Source: Acanthochromis polyacanthus (taxonomy: Eukaryota > Chordata > Actinopteri > Pomacentridae). From it: DNA of 64,000 bases. Made by a program: the position numbers and the translations under genes. Below, one piece after another: positions 1 to 12,307 of this stretch; within the stretch, counting starts at the first letter, position 1; every line of letters begins with the position of its first letter. The DNA lies in NCBI RefSeq assembly GCF_021347895.1, contig NC_067125.1, positions 25,337,621 through 25,401,620 on the forward strand, in the 5' to 3' direction. The notes under the pieces are model-generated. The model had not been told where the DNA came from and did not search any database. It saw only the letters and a program-made list of their open reading frames with translations.

Positions 1-3000
1 CTTACCTAAATCTTTTTCTTTCGAGCCAAATCCTGGCATGGAAAACTTTGGCAGTTTGAGTGTAACGTCAGGTCCATGGAAGCCTCCTTTTGCTCCAGCA
101 TCTGCTGCCAGTTTAGCATCAACGTCCCGTTCTGGGAGTTGAACCTTTGGTGATGACATTTTAAACTTGGGGAACTTAATTTTGTATTTTGACTTGTCTT
201 CTGGACCCTCAATATTGATTTCTGGCTTTGGAACATCAATTTTCCCCTTCTTCACTTTCACATCTACATCAGGGCAAGACACAGACACATCTGCATCCTT
301 TTTCGATAATCCAAATGAGGGCATTTTGATTTTAGGTTTCTTCATCTTGACTTTGCCATCTCCATCAAACTCGACTGATGGTGCTCTAATCTCTCCTTCC
401 ACATGTGGTGGACTGAGGGAAATGTCTCCTTTGGGTCCTGATATCTCAAAATCTCCACTCTTTATCTTTGCACCAAACCTCGGAAGAGTGAATCCGGGGG
501 CTTTGAGGGAAACATCAGGTAGCTCAAAGCTTCCCCCTGAAGAAGGCCTGCCTCCCTCTGCTTTCAGAAGCTCCACTTCCACATCATCACCTTTAGGTTT
601 GTTGAGGCCAAAGTCGAGATCCACCTTTGGAGCTGAGATGTCAACTGTTGGCAATTTGACTGTGGGGAGTTTGAGGGAAGCACCTGGACCTTCTACACCA
701 CCTGCCTCTATGTCTACACCCTTAACTTTCAACTTGGCTGGATTAATACCTCCCTTGAGACCAGGCATTTCCAAATCTCCTGATGCACCGGTGTCCACTT
801 TGAGGCCTTTATCTTTCCGACCAGAGGGGAGACTGAGGTCAAGATCAAACTTAGGCAGGTTTATGTCAAGACTTGGCATGTGGAGTCCACCACCTTTTTT
901 ATCAATATTAACTTTTGGCCCTTTAATCTTTCCTGTTCCAGATGGCCCTTCAAAATTGATATCACCCTCCACTTTCCCTGATGGAACTGAAATATCAACA
1001 GTTGTCACTGCAATCTTTCCTCCCTTCATCTCAGGTCCTTCCAGTTTGACACCACCTTCTGGCAAGTTCACCTTTGGAAGTGAAACATCCAGTTTGGGCA
1101 TTTTAAATTTCCCTTCTTTTACCTCAGGACCCTCAACATCCAGGTTGACTTCAGCCTTTCCTTTGGAGAGTGAAATGTCCATGTCTGGCATCTCAATCTT
1201 TGGTCCTTTAATGTCTGGACCTTTTGGTAAAGACACATCAAACTTTGGCATTTTAAACTTACTGCCCTTCAACTCAGGACCTTCAACATCAAGGTCACCT
1301 TCAACTTTTCCTTTGGAGAGTGAAATATCAATGTCTGGCATCTCAATCTTTGGTCCTTTAATGTCTGGACCTTTTGGTAAAGACACATCAAACTTTGGCA
1401 TTTTAAACTTACTGCTCTTCAACTCAGGACCTTCAACATCAAGGTCACCCTCAACTTTTCCTTTAGGGAGTGAAATGTCAAAAGTTGGCAGGTTAAACTT
1501 TCCTCCTTTAACATTAGGACCCTGGAGGTTGATGTCTACCTCTGGAGACTTCATTTTAGGGAGTGACACATCACCTTTGATGTCAGGTCCTTCAATATCA
1601 ACATCGACTCCCTTTGCTTTGAATTTAGGAAGAGAAATATTAACTGAGGGCAAGTGAAACTTGCCACCTTTACCGGTTTGTCCATCAATGTCAATGTCCA
1701 CATCTGCCGTCGCCTCTGGAGGTGAAATATCAGCAGAAGGCATTTCGATTTTTCCTTTCACATTTGGTCCTTCCACTTTGGCATCAAATGTTGGGAGACT
1801 GACTTTTGGCAAAGAAACATCAATTTTGGGCATTTTGAACTTTCCTCCTTTCACCTCAGGGCCTTCCACATTTATGTCACCCTCAACATTGGCTTTTGGA
1901 AGTGAAACATCAACAGCTGGGATTTTGAGCTTTCCTCCTTTAACATTAGGACCCTCTAGACTGACATCTACATCAGGAGATTTAATTTTAGGCAGAGAAA
2001 CATCAAGAGATGGCATCTTTAGCTTTCCACCTTTAACCTCAGGGCCTTCAGCATCTATCTCTGGTCCTTTTGCCTTCATTTTAGGAAGGTTGATGTCAAT
2101 AGAGGGCATATGGAACTTGCCTCCTTTGCCAGAGGGTCCTTCAACTTCAATTTCTCCTCCAGATTTTCCTTTGGGGAGTGAAATATCGATGTCTGGCATC
2201 TCAATCTTTGGTCCCTTGATATCGGGGCCTTTTATTTTGACATCACCCTCTGGGAGATTCACCTTTGGTAAAGACACATCAAACTTTGGCATTTTAAACT
2301 TACTGCCCTTCACCTCAGGGCCTTCGACGTTCAGGTCACCTTCAACTTTTCCTTCTGGAAGTGAAATGTCACCTTTAAGTTCAGGTCCTTCAATATCAAC
2401 ATCAGCTCCCTTTGTTTTTATCCTAGGACGAGAGAAATCAATTGAGGGCAAGTGAAACTTGCCTCCTTTACCAGTATTTCTCTCAACATCAACATCTGCC
2501 TTTACTTTTCCTTTTGGGAGTGAGACATCGATGCTTGGCATTTCAATTTTTCCTTTAACATCAGGTCCTTCCAGTTTGACACCACCTTCTGGCAGGTTCA
2601 CCTTTGGAAGTGAAACATCCAGTTTGGGCATTTTGAATTTGCCTCCTTTTACCTCAGGACCCTCAACATCCAGGTCAACTTCAGTCTTTCCTTTGGGGAG
2701 TGAAATGTCCATGTCTGGTATGTTGACTTTCCCTCCTTTAAGTTCTGGACCTTCAATGTTTATCTCTGGTCCTTTTGCTTTCATTTTAGGAAGGTTGATG
2801 TCAATAGAGGGCATATGGAACTTGCCTCCTTTGCCAGAAGGTCCTTCAACTTCAATTTCTCCTCCAGCTTTTCCTTTGGGGAGTGAAATATCGATGTCTG
2901 GCATCTCAATCTTTGGTCCTTTGATGTCCGGACCTTTTGGTAAAGACACATCAAACTTTGGCATTTTAAATTTACTGCCCTTCAACTCAGGACCTTCAAC

Positions 3001-6000
3001 ATCAAGGTCACCCTCAACTTTTCCTTTAGGGAGTGAAATGTCAAAAGTTGGCAGGTTAAACTTTCCTCCTTTAACATTAGGACCCTGGAGGTTGATGTCT
3101 ACCTCTGGAGACTTCATTTTAGGGAGTGACACATCACCTTTGATGTCAGGTCCTTCAATATCAACATCGACTCCCTTTGCTTTGAATTTAGGAAGAGAAA
3201 TATTAACTGAGGGCAAGTGAAACTTGCCACCTTTACCGATTTGTCCATCAATGTCCACATCTGCCTTCGCCTCTGGAGGTGAAATATCAGCAGAAGGCAT
3301 TTCGATTTTTCCTTTCACATTAGGTCCTTCCACATTGGCATCGAATTTTGGGAGACTGACTTTTGGCAAAGAAACATCAATTTTGGGCATTTTGAACTTT
3401 CCTCCTTTCACCTCAAGGCCTTCCACATTTATGTCACCCTCAACATTGGCTTTTGGAAGTGAAACATCAACAGCTGGGATTTTGAGCTTTCCTCCTTTAA
3501 CATCAGGACCCTCTAGACTGACATCTACATCAGGAGATTTAATTTTAGGCAGAGAAACATCAAGAGATGGCATCTTTAACTTTCCACCTTTAACTTCAGG
3601 GCCTTCAGCATCTATCTCTGGTCCTTTTGCCTTCATTTTAGGAAGGTTGATGTCAATAGAGGGCATATGGAACTTGCCTCCTTTGCCAGAAGGTCCTTCA
3701 ACTTCAATTTCTCCTCCAGCTTTTCCTTTGGGGAGTGAAATATCGATGTCAGGCATCTCAATCTTTGGTCCTTTGATGTCCGGACCTTTTGGTAAAGACA
3801 CATCAAACTTTGGCATTTTAAACTTACTGCCCTTCAACTCAGGACCTTCAACATCAAGGTCACCTTCAACTTTTCCTTTGGAGAGTGAAATATCAATGTC
3901 TGGCATCTCAATCTTTGGTCCTTTAATGTCTGGACCTTTTGGTAAAGACACATCAAACTTTGGCATTTTAAACTTACTGCCCTTCAACTCAGGACCTTCA
4001 ACATCAAGGTCACCCTCAACTTTTCCTTTAGGGAGTGAAATGTCAAAAGTTGGCAGGTTAAACTTTCCTCCTTTAACATTAGGACCCTGGAGGTTGATGT
4101 CTACCTCTGGAGACTTCATTTTAGGGAGTGACACATCACCTTTGATGTCAGGTCCTTCAATATCAACATCGACTCCCTTTGCTTTGAATTTAGGAAGAGA
4201 AATATTAACTGAGGGCAAGTGAAACTTGCCACCTTTACCGGTTTGTCCATCAATGTCCACATCTGCCTTCGCCTCTGGAGGTGAAATATCAGCAGAAGGC
4301 ATTTCGATTTTTCCTTTCATATTAGGTCCTTCCACATTGGCATCGAATTTTGGGAGACTGACTTTTGGCAAAGAAACATCAATTTTGGGCATTTTGAACT
4401 TTCCTCCTTTCACCTCAGGGCCTTCCACATTTATGTCACCCTCAACATTGGCTTTTGGAAGTGAAACATCAACAGCTGGGATTTTGAGCTTTCCTCCTTT
4501 AACATCAGGACCCTCTAGACTGACATCTACATCAGGAGATTTAATTTTAGGCAGAGAAACATCAAGAGATGGCATCTTTAACTTTCCACCTTTAACTTCA
4601 GGGCCTTCAACATCTATCTCTGGTCGTTTTGCCTTCATTTTAGGAAGGTTGATGTCAATAGAGGGCATATGGAACTTGCCTCCTTTGCCAGAGGGTCCTT
4701 CAACTTCAATTTCTCCTCCAGTTTTTCCTTTGGGGAGTGAAATATCGATGTCAGGCATCTCAATCTTTGGTCCTTTGATGTCCAGATCTTTTGGTAAAGA
4801 CACATCAAACTTTGGCATTTTAAACTTACTGCCCTTCACCTCAGGGCCTTCGACGTTCGAGTCACCTTCAATTTTTTCTTCTGGAAGTGAAATGTCACCT
4901 TTAAGTTCAGGTCCTTCAATATCAACATCAACTCCCTTTGTTTTTATCTTAGGAAGAGAGAAATCAATTGAGGGCAAGTGAAACTTGCCTCCTTTACCAG
5001 TATTTCCCTCAACATCAACATCTGCCTTTACTTTTCCTTTTGGGAGTGAGACATTGATGCTTGGCATTTCAATTTTTCCTTTAACATCAGGTCCTTCCAA
5101 TTTGACACCACCTTCTGGCAGGTTCACCTTTGGAAGTGAAACATCCAGTTTGGGCATTTTAAATTTCCCTTCTTTTACCTCAGGACCCTCAACATCCAGG
5201 TCAAATTCAGCCTTTCCTTTGGGGAGTGAAATGTCCATGTCTGGCATGTTGACTTTCCCTCCTTTAAGTTCTGGACCTTCAATGTTTATCTCTGGTCCTT
5301 TTGCTTTCATTTTAGGAAGATTGATGTTAATAGAGGGCATATGGAACTTGCCTCCTTTGCCAGAAGGTCCGTCAACTTCAATTTCTCCTCCAGCTTTTCC
5401 TTTGGGGAGTGAAATATCGATGTCTGGCATCTCAATCTTTGGTCCTTTGATGTCCGGACCTTTTGGTAAAGACACATCAAACTTTGGCATTTTAAATTTA
5501 CTGCCCTTCAACTCAGGACCTTCAACTTCAAGGTCACCTTCAACTTTTCCTTTGGGGAGTGAAATATCAATGTCTGGCATCTCAATCTTTGGTCCTTTAA
5601 TGTCTGGACCTTTTGGTAAAGACACATCAAACTTTGGCATTTTAAACTTACTGCCCTTCAACTCAGGACCTTCAACATCAAGGTCACCCTCAACTTTTCC
5701 TTTAGGGAGTGAAATGTCAAAAGTTGGCAGGTTAAACTTTCCTCCTTTTCCATCAGGGCTGGCAACACTTAGGTCACCTTCAATTTTTCCTTCTGGAAGT
5801 GAAATGTCACCTTCAAGTTCCAGTCCTTCAATGTCAACATCAGATCCCTTTGTTTTTATTTTAGGAAGAGTGAAATCAATTGAAGGCAAGTGAAACTTGC
5901 CTCCTTTACCACTGTGTCCTTCAATGTCAACATCTGCCTTTACTTTTCCTTTTGGTAATGAAGCATCAACAGCTGGCATTTCTACATTTCCCTCAGGTAA

Positions 6001-9000
6001 ATTTGTTTTTGGAAATGAAATGCCAAATTTAGGCATTTTGAATTTGCCTGCTTTTACCTCAGAACCTTCAAGGTTGAGGTCAGCTTCAGCCTTTCCCTTG
6101 GGGAGTGAAATGTCAATGTCTGGCATGTTGACTTTTCCTCCTTTAAGTTTAGGACCTTCAATATTTACCTCTGGTCCTTTTGCTTTCATTTTAGGAAGAT
6201 TAATGTCAATAGAGGGCATATGGAACTTGCCTCCTTTGCCAGAAGGTCCTTCTACTTCAATTTCTCCTCCAGCTTTTCCTTTGGGGAGTGAAATATCGAT
6301 GTCTGGCATCTCAATCTTCCTGCCCTTCATGTCAGGTGCTTTTAATTTGACATCACCTTCTGGAAAATTTACTTTTGGTAATGAAATATCAAACTTTGGC
6401 ATTTTTGTCTTTCCCCCTTTCACCTCCGGACATTCAACATTTATATCAACATCACCTTTTGCTTTTGGAAGTGAAATGTCAACATCTGGGCCCTCGAGGC
6501 TGACATCTGTACCAGGAGATTTTATTTTTGGAAGATTAATATTAATTGAAGGCATGTTAAACTTGCCTCCTTTAGCTCCAATGTCAACATCTCCTATTTT
6601 TCCCTTTGGGAGTGAAATATCAACATCTGGCACCTCCATTTTCCCCTTAATGTCTGGTCCTTCCACTTTTACGTTGCCCTCTGGCAGGTTCATCTTTGGA
6701 AGGGAAACATCAAATTTGGGCATTTTGAATTTTCCTGTTTTTCCTTCAGGACCTTCAACATTTATGTCAGCTTTGATTTTTCCTTTAGGAAGCTCAGCGT
6801 CAAGGGATGGAATTTCAATATTCCCATCTTTCCCAGAGCGAATGTCAATATCAATATCTCTTTTTGCTTTTCCTTTAGGAAGTGAGAGGTCGACTTTTGG
6901 CATTTCAAACTTTCCGCCTTTGACTTTTGGACCTTGAAAGTTCAGATCCCCTTCTGGAAATTCCACTGCAGGAAGGTTGATGTCTACAGATGGAAGGTTG
7001 AATTTGCCACATTTTCCTTCACCTTCAAAAGTTACATCACCTTCGAATGTGCCTTGAGGGGGTGAGATGTCAATAGTTGGCTTTTTTATTTCCCCACCTT
7101 TAATTTCTGGACCCTTGATGTTGACGTCACCTCGTTTTGTTTTTATTTTTGGGAGAGAAACATCAATTGAGGGCATATGAAAATGTCCTTTACTTTTAGT
7201 TTCTATGTCACCTTTGGCTTTTCCCTTTGGAAGTGAGATGTCATCAGAAGGTCCCTCAAGGCCAACATTTCCCTCAGGCATCTTCATCTTTGGTAGGGAT
7301 ACGTCAAATGAAGGCATCTTAAACTTTCCTCCTTTGCCCGTTTGTCCTTCAATATCCAATGTACCTTCCGCTTTTGGAAGAGAGATCTCAATTGAAGGCA
7401 TGTCAGTTTTCCCTCCTTTAATCTCACCTTTCTCAGGCGATTTAAAGTCAGCTCCTTGTGTTTTGATCTGTGGCAGTGACACATCTAAAGAAGGCATCTG
7501 GAATGTCCCTCCTTTGACGTCAGGTCCTTCAATATCAACTTCTCCCCCTTTCATCTTCGGAAGAGAGACGTCAAAAGTTGGCATCTTAAACTTTCCGCCG
7601 CCACCGATGCCCTTGAGTTCCACGTTGCCCTCAATGTTTGGCTTGGAAAAGTCCACATTTGGGCCTTCTTGCTCCATTTCTGCTTCAGGTAGCTTCATTT
7701 TTGGGAGGGAAATGTCCACAGAGGGCATGTTGAATTTACCTCCTTTTACTACACTGCCGCCAGTGTCAAACTGTCCCTCTATGCCTCCTTGTGGAAGAGA
7801 AATATCGACTGCAGGCATCTCAATCTTTCCACCTTCGATTTCTGGTCCCTCCAAAGCAAATTCCCCCTCGGGTGACTTTAATTTTGGAAGAGATATATCA
7901 CACGATGGCATTTTAAACTTGCCTCCTCTTCCCTCAATTTCAACTTCACCCTTTGGTTTACCTTTTGGAAGAGAAATATCTACTGATGGCACTTCAATCT
8001 CAGGTCCTTTTAGGTCAACATCAGCTCCAGATGTTCTTATCTTAGGGAGTTTAACATTGAGTGAAGGAATTTTAAATTTCCCTCCTTTTGCAGACGGACC
8101 TTCAAGTTCAGTGTCACTCTCCAGCTTTCCTTTAGGTAGAGAAATATCAACAGAAGGCAGATCAAGCTCAGATTCTTCTATGTCCACATTACCTTCTGGC
8201 TTTTTCATCTTTGGCAGAGAGACATCAATAGCAGGCATTTTGAATTTTCCACCCTTCTCAGCATGCCCTTCTACTTCGATATCCCCTTCCATTTTGCCTT
8301 TGTGTAGGGAAATATCAAGTGCAGGAATTTCAAATTTACCACTTTCAGCATCACCTGTCTTCATTTTTGGTAACGAGATGTCAAATAATGGCAACTGAAA
8401 CTTTCCTTCCCCTTCGATATCAGTCATTCCTACTTTGCCTTTGGGAAGTGTCAAGTCCACTTTGGGCAACTTGAAACCTCCTTCCACTTCCGGTCTGCTT
8501 ATGTTTACTTCTCCTTCTGGTGACTTCATTTTTGGGAGTGATATGTCAAAATCAGGCATTTTGAACTTTCCATCTCCGCCAACAAAAAGGTCCATATTGA
8601 CGTCTTCTACCTCCGATGTCATCTTAGGGAGAGAGATGTCAACAGAAGGTAGGTTGAACTTCCCTCCACCTTCTGGACATTCAACGTCCACATCAGGTGA
8701 CTCCTTCTTCGGTAGCGAGATACCAACCTTTGGCATGGAGATTTTGGGCCCTTTAAAAGTTCCCTCCACCTCATCCGGAATCCTCCGTCCAGCATCCAGT
8801 TCCAAGTCAACATCTGGCACAGAGATGTCAATGGCAGGCATGTTGAGCGATGTCTTTCCAGCTCCGTCGCACTCTGGGAGCGAAACATCAGCTTTTCCCT
8901 TCACTTTTGGTAAAGAAATATCAACAGAGGGCATTTGAATAGACGCAGCTTTTCCTGAGAGATCACCTTCCAGCTTTGGTTTGGTGATACTTGCCTCCCC

Positions 9001-9550
9001 ATCTCCTCTGATTTCTACCTTTGGAGGTTTTATGTCTGGCATTTTCATCCCTTCAGCTTTTAACTTTATGTCACCATCGATCTCATTCGAATGACGCGAG
9101 AGTCTAACTTTCGGTAGTTTCAACTTCGGCATTCGGAGCTTTGAATCTACTTTTCCTTCAGCTGCATCAACTCCTCCTTTAATGTCCACTTTAGGAGCGT
9201 TGATTTCTGCTTTCCCTGATGGGACAGCGAACTCCACGTCAGGCGAGTTAAGTTTAGCACCTCCCTTCTCCAAGTCCACGGCTTTATCACCGGACCAACC
9301 AAACTCCACCGATGGCGGCTGGATGTTTATACTCGGAGGCTTCACTTCCACTGTTTCCAAAGAAGAGCCTGACTTTGCATGTTTGGTCTTAGGAAATGTG
9401 ATCCCAAACTTGTTTCCTTTGGCTTTGGTTTTCACTTTTGCTCCAGGTATTTCAGATGGAGAGACATCCACTTGTCCCTCAAATCGTCCCGTTTCCATTT
9501 TTGCTTCTGTCTCTGCTCCAGCGTATCCTTTGGTTTTCATTCGGGGGAAC
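1..9550 (-). CDS. Giant AHNAK-type repeat exon of a periaxin/AHNAK-family scaffold (partial, runs off left edge)
   Basis: One minus-strand frame stays open from the splice acceptor at 9550 (pyrimidine-rich tract, then AG at 9552-9551) to base 1; I checked the stretches around 6940-7205, 8400-8435 and 8940-9550 codon by codon and found no stop. It starts in phase with the exon ending at 10437 (junction codon AGG) as RRIRFPRMKTKG, close to the RRRLQLPRLR region of periaxin. After about 150 residues of spacer comes a long array of units of roughly 35-45 residues carrying KGGKFKMP, FDVSLPK, GDLDVEGPEVKG and IDINLPKMKAKGPEIEGPE. This is the beta-strand-like repeat of AHNAK/AHNAK2, proteins that act at the plasma membrane and cytoskeleton. 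No stop, tail or 3' UTR lies in the window. Periaxin proper has shorter, different VPEMKLPEV-like repeats, so the orthology (prx, ahnak or ahnak2) is inferred from the PDZ exons and remains open. Confidence 0.93.
1466..5900 (-). repeat. Higher-order tandem duplications inside the coding repeat array
   Basis: A block of about 200 bp (1471-1675) recurs almost unchanged at 3034-3238 and 4036-4240, and its first part recurs at 5710. The spacings are 1563, 1002 and 1674 bp, all multiples of three, so the frame is kept. Smaller units of about 130 bp (for example 1190-1290, 1325-1425, 2890-2985, 3745-3845, 5410-5510) are nearly identical too. This is the signature of repeated unequal exchange after the original repeat had formed. 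Confidence 0.85.
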
Positions 9551-10436
9551 CTGGAAGAACAAATGAGGAAACAAAATTATTATAAATTTCAATAAAGTTA
9601 TGTTTGGTGTAATGCTTTGTGAAGGAAAACATACCAAAAAGATAATCGCTTGATGTCTTTGCTGTACAGGTAGCTTTGCATTACACTGCTTTGTAGAACT
9701 ACTGTCAGAATTGGAGTTTTGTTTTGTGGTTCAGGTATGAAAGTTTGTGACCAAGTGCTTCATATTAAAAACCATTTGGTTTGTTGTGTACTATTGTGAT
9801 ATGAAGCAACATATGATTCACAAATTATCACTGGTTGACTTGTGTGCTCAAAGATGAAACGTTTGACGATTTCACTTTTTTCGTATTTCAACTTCACTAT
9901 ATTGAGAGATTTTTTGATCTACTTGTCCAGTACTGGAGATTCTGAATCAATGCCATGATGAGAAATAGAGAAAATTTCAGGAATTGTCTCTAATAGTTCT
10001 GGAGATATTGTCTTTTTAACAGCCTCAAATTTTAATGCATGAATAAACGTGCTAGAAGTAGGCTGATGAGCAGTTTTTAATTTTCTTTATATTTTGGAAA
10101 GTATTTCATATGTTAATCTAAAATTTCACATATAGCTTTATACATATTCAAAGTTTATCATTTAAAAACATCTGGCAAATCACAGATGATCGCGCAGAAA
10201 TTGTTTAAAAAAAAACATATGATGGTGTAATTAACTTCAGATGAGCAAAGGAAACAATAATTCAATTTTAAAAACTGTCATGTATAGAATCAGCGTCTAT
10301 GGTGGAGGGCGGTGGGAGAAAGCCAGTCTCAATGGGAGTCTCTATCCATGTTGAAGAGGAAAGAAGCTGTACATGATGTAACTGTGACCATTTCCGCATA
10401 GAAATAACCACTCAGAGATTGCATAAAAAGACCAAC
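9551..10436 (-). other. Intron between giant exon and the basic linker exon
   Basis: The intron has a GT donor at 10436-10435 (ATTAG then GTTGGT) and an AG acceptor at 9552-9551. It is AT-rich and I see no gene, transposon end or RNA in it. Confidence 0.8.
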
Positions 10437-10663
10437 CTAATCCTCCTCTTTGCCTTTCCCACTGCTCCTTCTGCTTCCACCTTTGCACTCTTCCTCTGTT
10501 TGAACTTCGGCAGAGAAAACTCCACGTCCACGTCGCTCTTCTCTAGCCTGGGAGGCGTCCCTTCGATCACCAGCTCCTCCCGGTGCTTCTCCTTCAGCCT
10601 CTTCAGACCAAAGCGACCGCCTCTCTTCTTCTTGGCCTTGAACGGCTTGGTGCCCTTCACACT
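10437..10663 (-). CDS. Exon encoding the basic linker after the PDZ domain (periaxin-like)
   Basis: This 227-bp exon has an acceptor at 10665-10664 (TTCAG then AGTGTG) and a donor at 10436. It begins in phase 0 and ends in phase 2. It encodes SVKGTKPFKAKKKRGGRFG, then LKRLKEKHREELVIEGTPP, then SDVDVEFSLPKFKQRKSAK. The order basic stretch, then DVEFSLPKF, then a second basic stretch matches periaxin, where the corresponding segment reads PVDVEFSFPKF. In periaxin this basic region works as a nuclear localisation signal; here the KAKKKRGGR and KAKRR clusters are compatible with that, but function is inferred. The exon joins the PDZ exon (10751-10944) across an 87-bp intron. Confidence 0.93.
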
Positions 10664-10750
10664 CTGAACAAGTCGGAAGAAAATCCTGTAAAAAATCTGC
10701 TTTATTTAAAACTACACGATTTAGTTTTGAGACCACAGACAATTAATTAC

Positions 10751-10944
10751 CATTTTGGCCATCTTGGCTTTGGGACCTTTGACCTCCACGCTGGGGACTC
10801 GAGGCCGGATGCAGATCTCGGCTCCAGGGATGGTTCTCTTCAGCTGGAAGCTGACCTTGTAGGGTTCTGCACACTGAAGGATCTTCAGAGCGTCTTCATA
10901 CCTCACATTGTCAAAGTAGACTTTGGCACTCAGCAACTGGTCAC
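10751..10944 (-). CDS. PDZ domain exon, C-terminal half
   Basis: This 194-bp exon has an acceptor AG at 10946-10945 and a donor GT at 10750-10749. It enters in phase 1 (the glycine codon is split) and ends in phase 0. It encodes [20 protein letters not shown] followed by [20 protein letters not shown] and a tail containing [22 protein letters not shown] and [17 protein letters not shown] are hallmark strings of the periaxin PDZ domain (AHNAK2 has YSEPYKVQF instead). The [11 protein letters not shown] tail also matches periaxin IKGPRAKVAKL. In periaxin this PDZ mediates homodimerisation and links to the DRP2-dystroglycan complex in Schwann cells; that role is transferred from family knowledge. 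Confidence 0.95.
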
Positions 10945-12147
10945 CTTCACACAGAGAACATCGTGAATTCGTGTATCCTGTGATAAATCCTGCACTGTAA
11001 ATAAAAAAAATTGTGAAACTAACAATGACAATCTGGCAGCAAGGGTGTCAGAAAAAATGATGACATTCTGTACTCTTAAAACTGGAAAAACAACAAACAT
11101 CTGTCAAACAGTGACATTTGTTTTCTGATTCAAATACTGCAAAACAGTGTAAATTTATGGTCACACATTGTACAAAAGCAGAAATGTTGACTTTTGATGT
11201 GGACATTGCATAGATTTTAGCTGTTTTTTTTAAAGTCAACATATAAATTAACACTCTTATGATTTTACTTGATATTATAACAGAATATCTGTAAAATAAT
11301 GACATTCGTTTTCTGATTCAAATACTATAAACCACTGTAAGTTTCTTCTGGTCACACATGTATAAAGAAAGTTACTATTTCTAAGAAATATTGGACATTG
11401 ATGTGAATATTATATAGATTTTTTAGCTTTTTTAAACTGAAATGTTTAATCTTTAAAAAAAACTTAAGTCAGGCTAATCAGTGGGATAATTGAAAATTGT
11501 TTTTGTCAGTAGCTTCTTTTCACAGCAGATACACTACAGTTCAAAAGTTTGCAGTCACTTAGAAATGTCCTTATTTTTCAAACAAAATCAGCTTTTTTCA
11601 ATGAAGATGACATTAAACGAATCAGAAACACAGTCTAGGCATAGTTAATGTAGTAAATGACTATTCTAGCTGGAAACGGCTGATTTTTAATGGAATATCT
11701 CCATAGGGGTACAGAGGAACATTTCCAGCAACCATCACTCCTGTGTTCTAATGCTACATTGTGTTAGCTAATGGTGTTGAAAGGCTCATTGATGATTAGA
11801 AAACCCTTGTGCAGTTATGTTAGCAAATGGATAAAAGTGTGAGTTTTCATGGAAAGTGAGATGAAATTGTCTGGATGACCCCAAACTTTTGAACAGTAGT
11901 GTATTTGACAATTTTTAGACCCATTTTAAAATTTGTGAAAGTCACTTCCACCTTTCATGAATGTAATTCTTTGGAATTAATTTCATATATTTTATTCTGT
12001 AGTGTTTAAAATGGTTTCTAGTAGCCAAATAACAGAGTATCTTGATGAACAAAATATCAGCACTGGTTGGAAACTAAAGACACCACAGCTAAATCGTGAC
12101 ATGTTGTCATTTATTTCCCTGTTAGTACACAAGCTAACGGCAGGTAC
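10945..12147 (-). other. Intron within the PDZ domain
   Basis: The intron splits the PDZ coding sequence at the glycine of GDQLLS. It holds an old tandem duplication of about 190 bp (around 11070-11450, both copies with the phrase TTTTCTGATTCAAATACT) and a complete MITE at 11530-11903, listed separately. Confidence 0.85.
11530..11903. mobile_element. Tc1/mariner-type MITE, 374 bp
   Basis: The left end reads TACACTACAGTTCAAAAGTT and the right end, reverse-complemented, reads TACACTACTGTTCAAAAGTT, so the terminal inverted repeats match over at least 20 bases with one difference. Both ends carry the TA dinucleotide that Tc1/mariner elements duplicate. There is no open frame inside, so it is non-autonomous. 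It sits in the PDZ intron. Confidence 0.85.
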
Positions 12148-12307
12148 CTTGCTGTAGACTGAGGTGTTTAGCAGCTGGAGAGTCTTTGAGGACGTCTTTG
12201 ACAAAGATGCCTCGTTCTCCTCCACCAGTCACACTGTAGCCGCTGGCTCCAGCCTCGGCCTCCGTCTCCACCACGATCTCCACCGACTTCGAGGCTTCCT
12301 CCGCACT
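12148..12307 (-). CDS. PDZ domain exon, N-terminal half
   Basis: This 160-bp exon has an acceptor AG at 12309-12308 and a donor GT at 12147-12146. It enters in phase 0 and ends in phase 1. It encodes [20 protein letters not shown] then [20 protein letters not shown] then [13 protein letters not shown]. The opening matches periaxin (SAEE...VEIIVETE), and GGG..GIFV(K/R)..L.DSPAA is the carboxylate-binding-loop region shared by periaxin and AHNAK2. The phase fits both neighbours exactly. Confidence 0.95.

Noticed and set aside
167..8938. Long serial open frames on the plus strand rich in S, P, F and G
   Set aside because: They are exact antisense shadows of the minus-strand repeat exon: they keep a constant offset to its codons and break only where the repeats vary. 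The sense frame matches a known family and splices correctly.
10412..10742. Alternative frames over the basic linker exon on both strands
   Set aside because: Only the frame reading SVKGTKPFKAKKK agrees in phase with both neighbouring exons and with periaxin.
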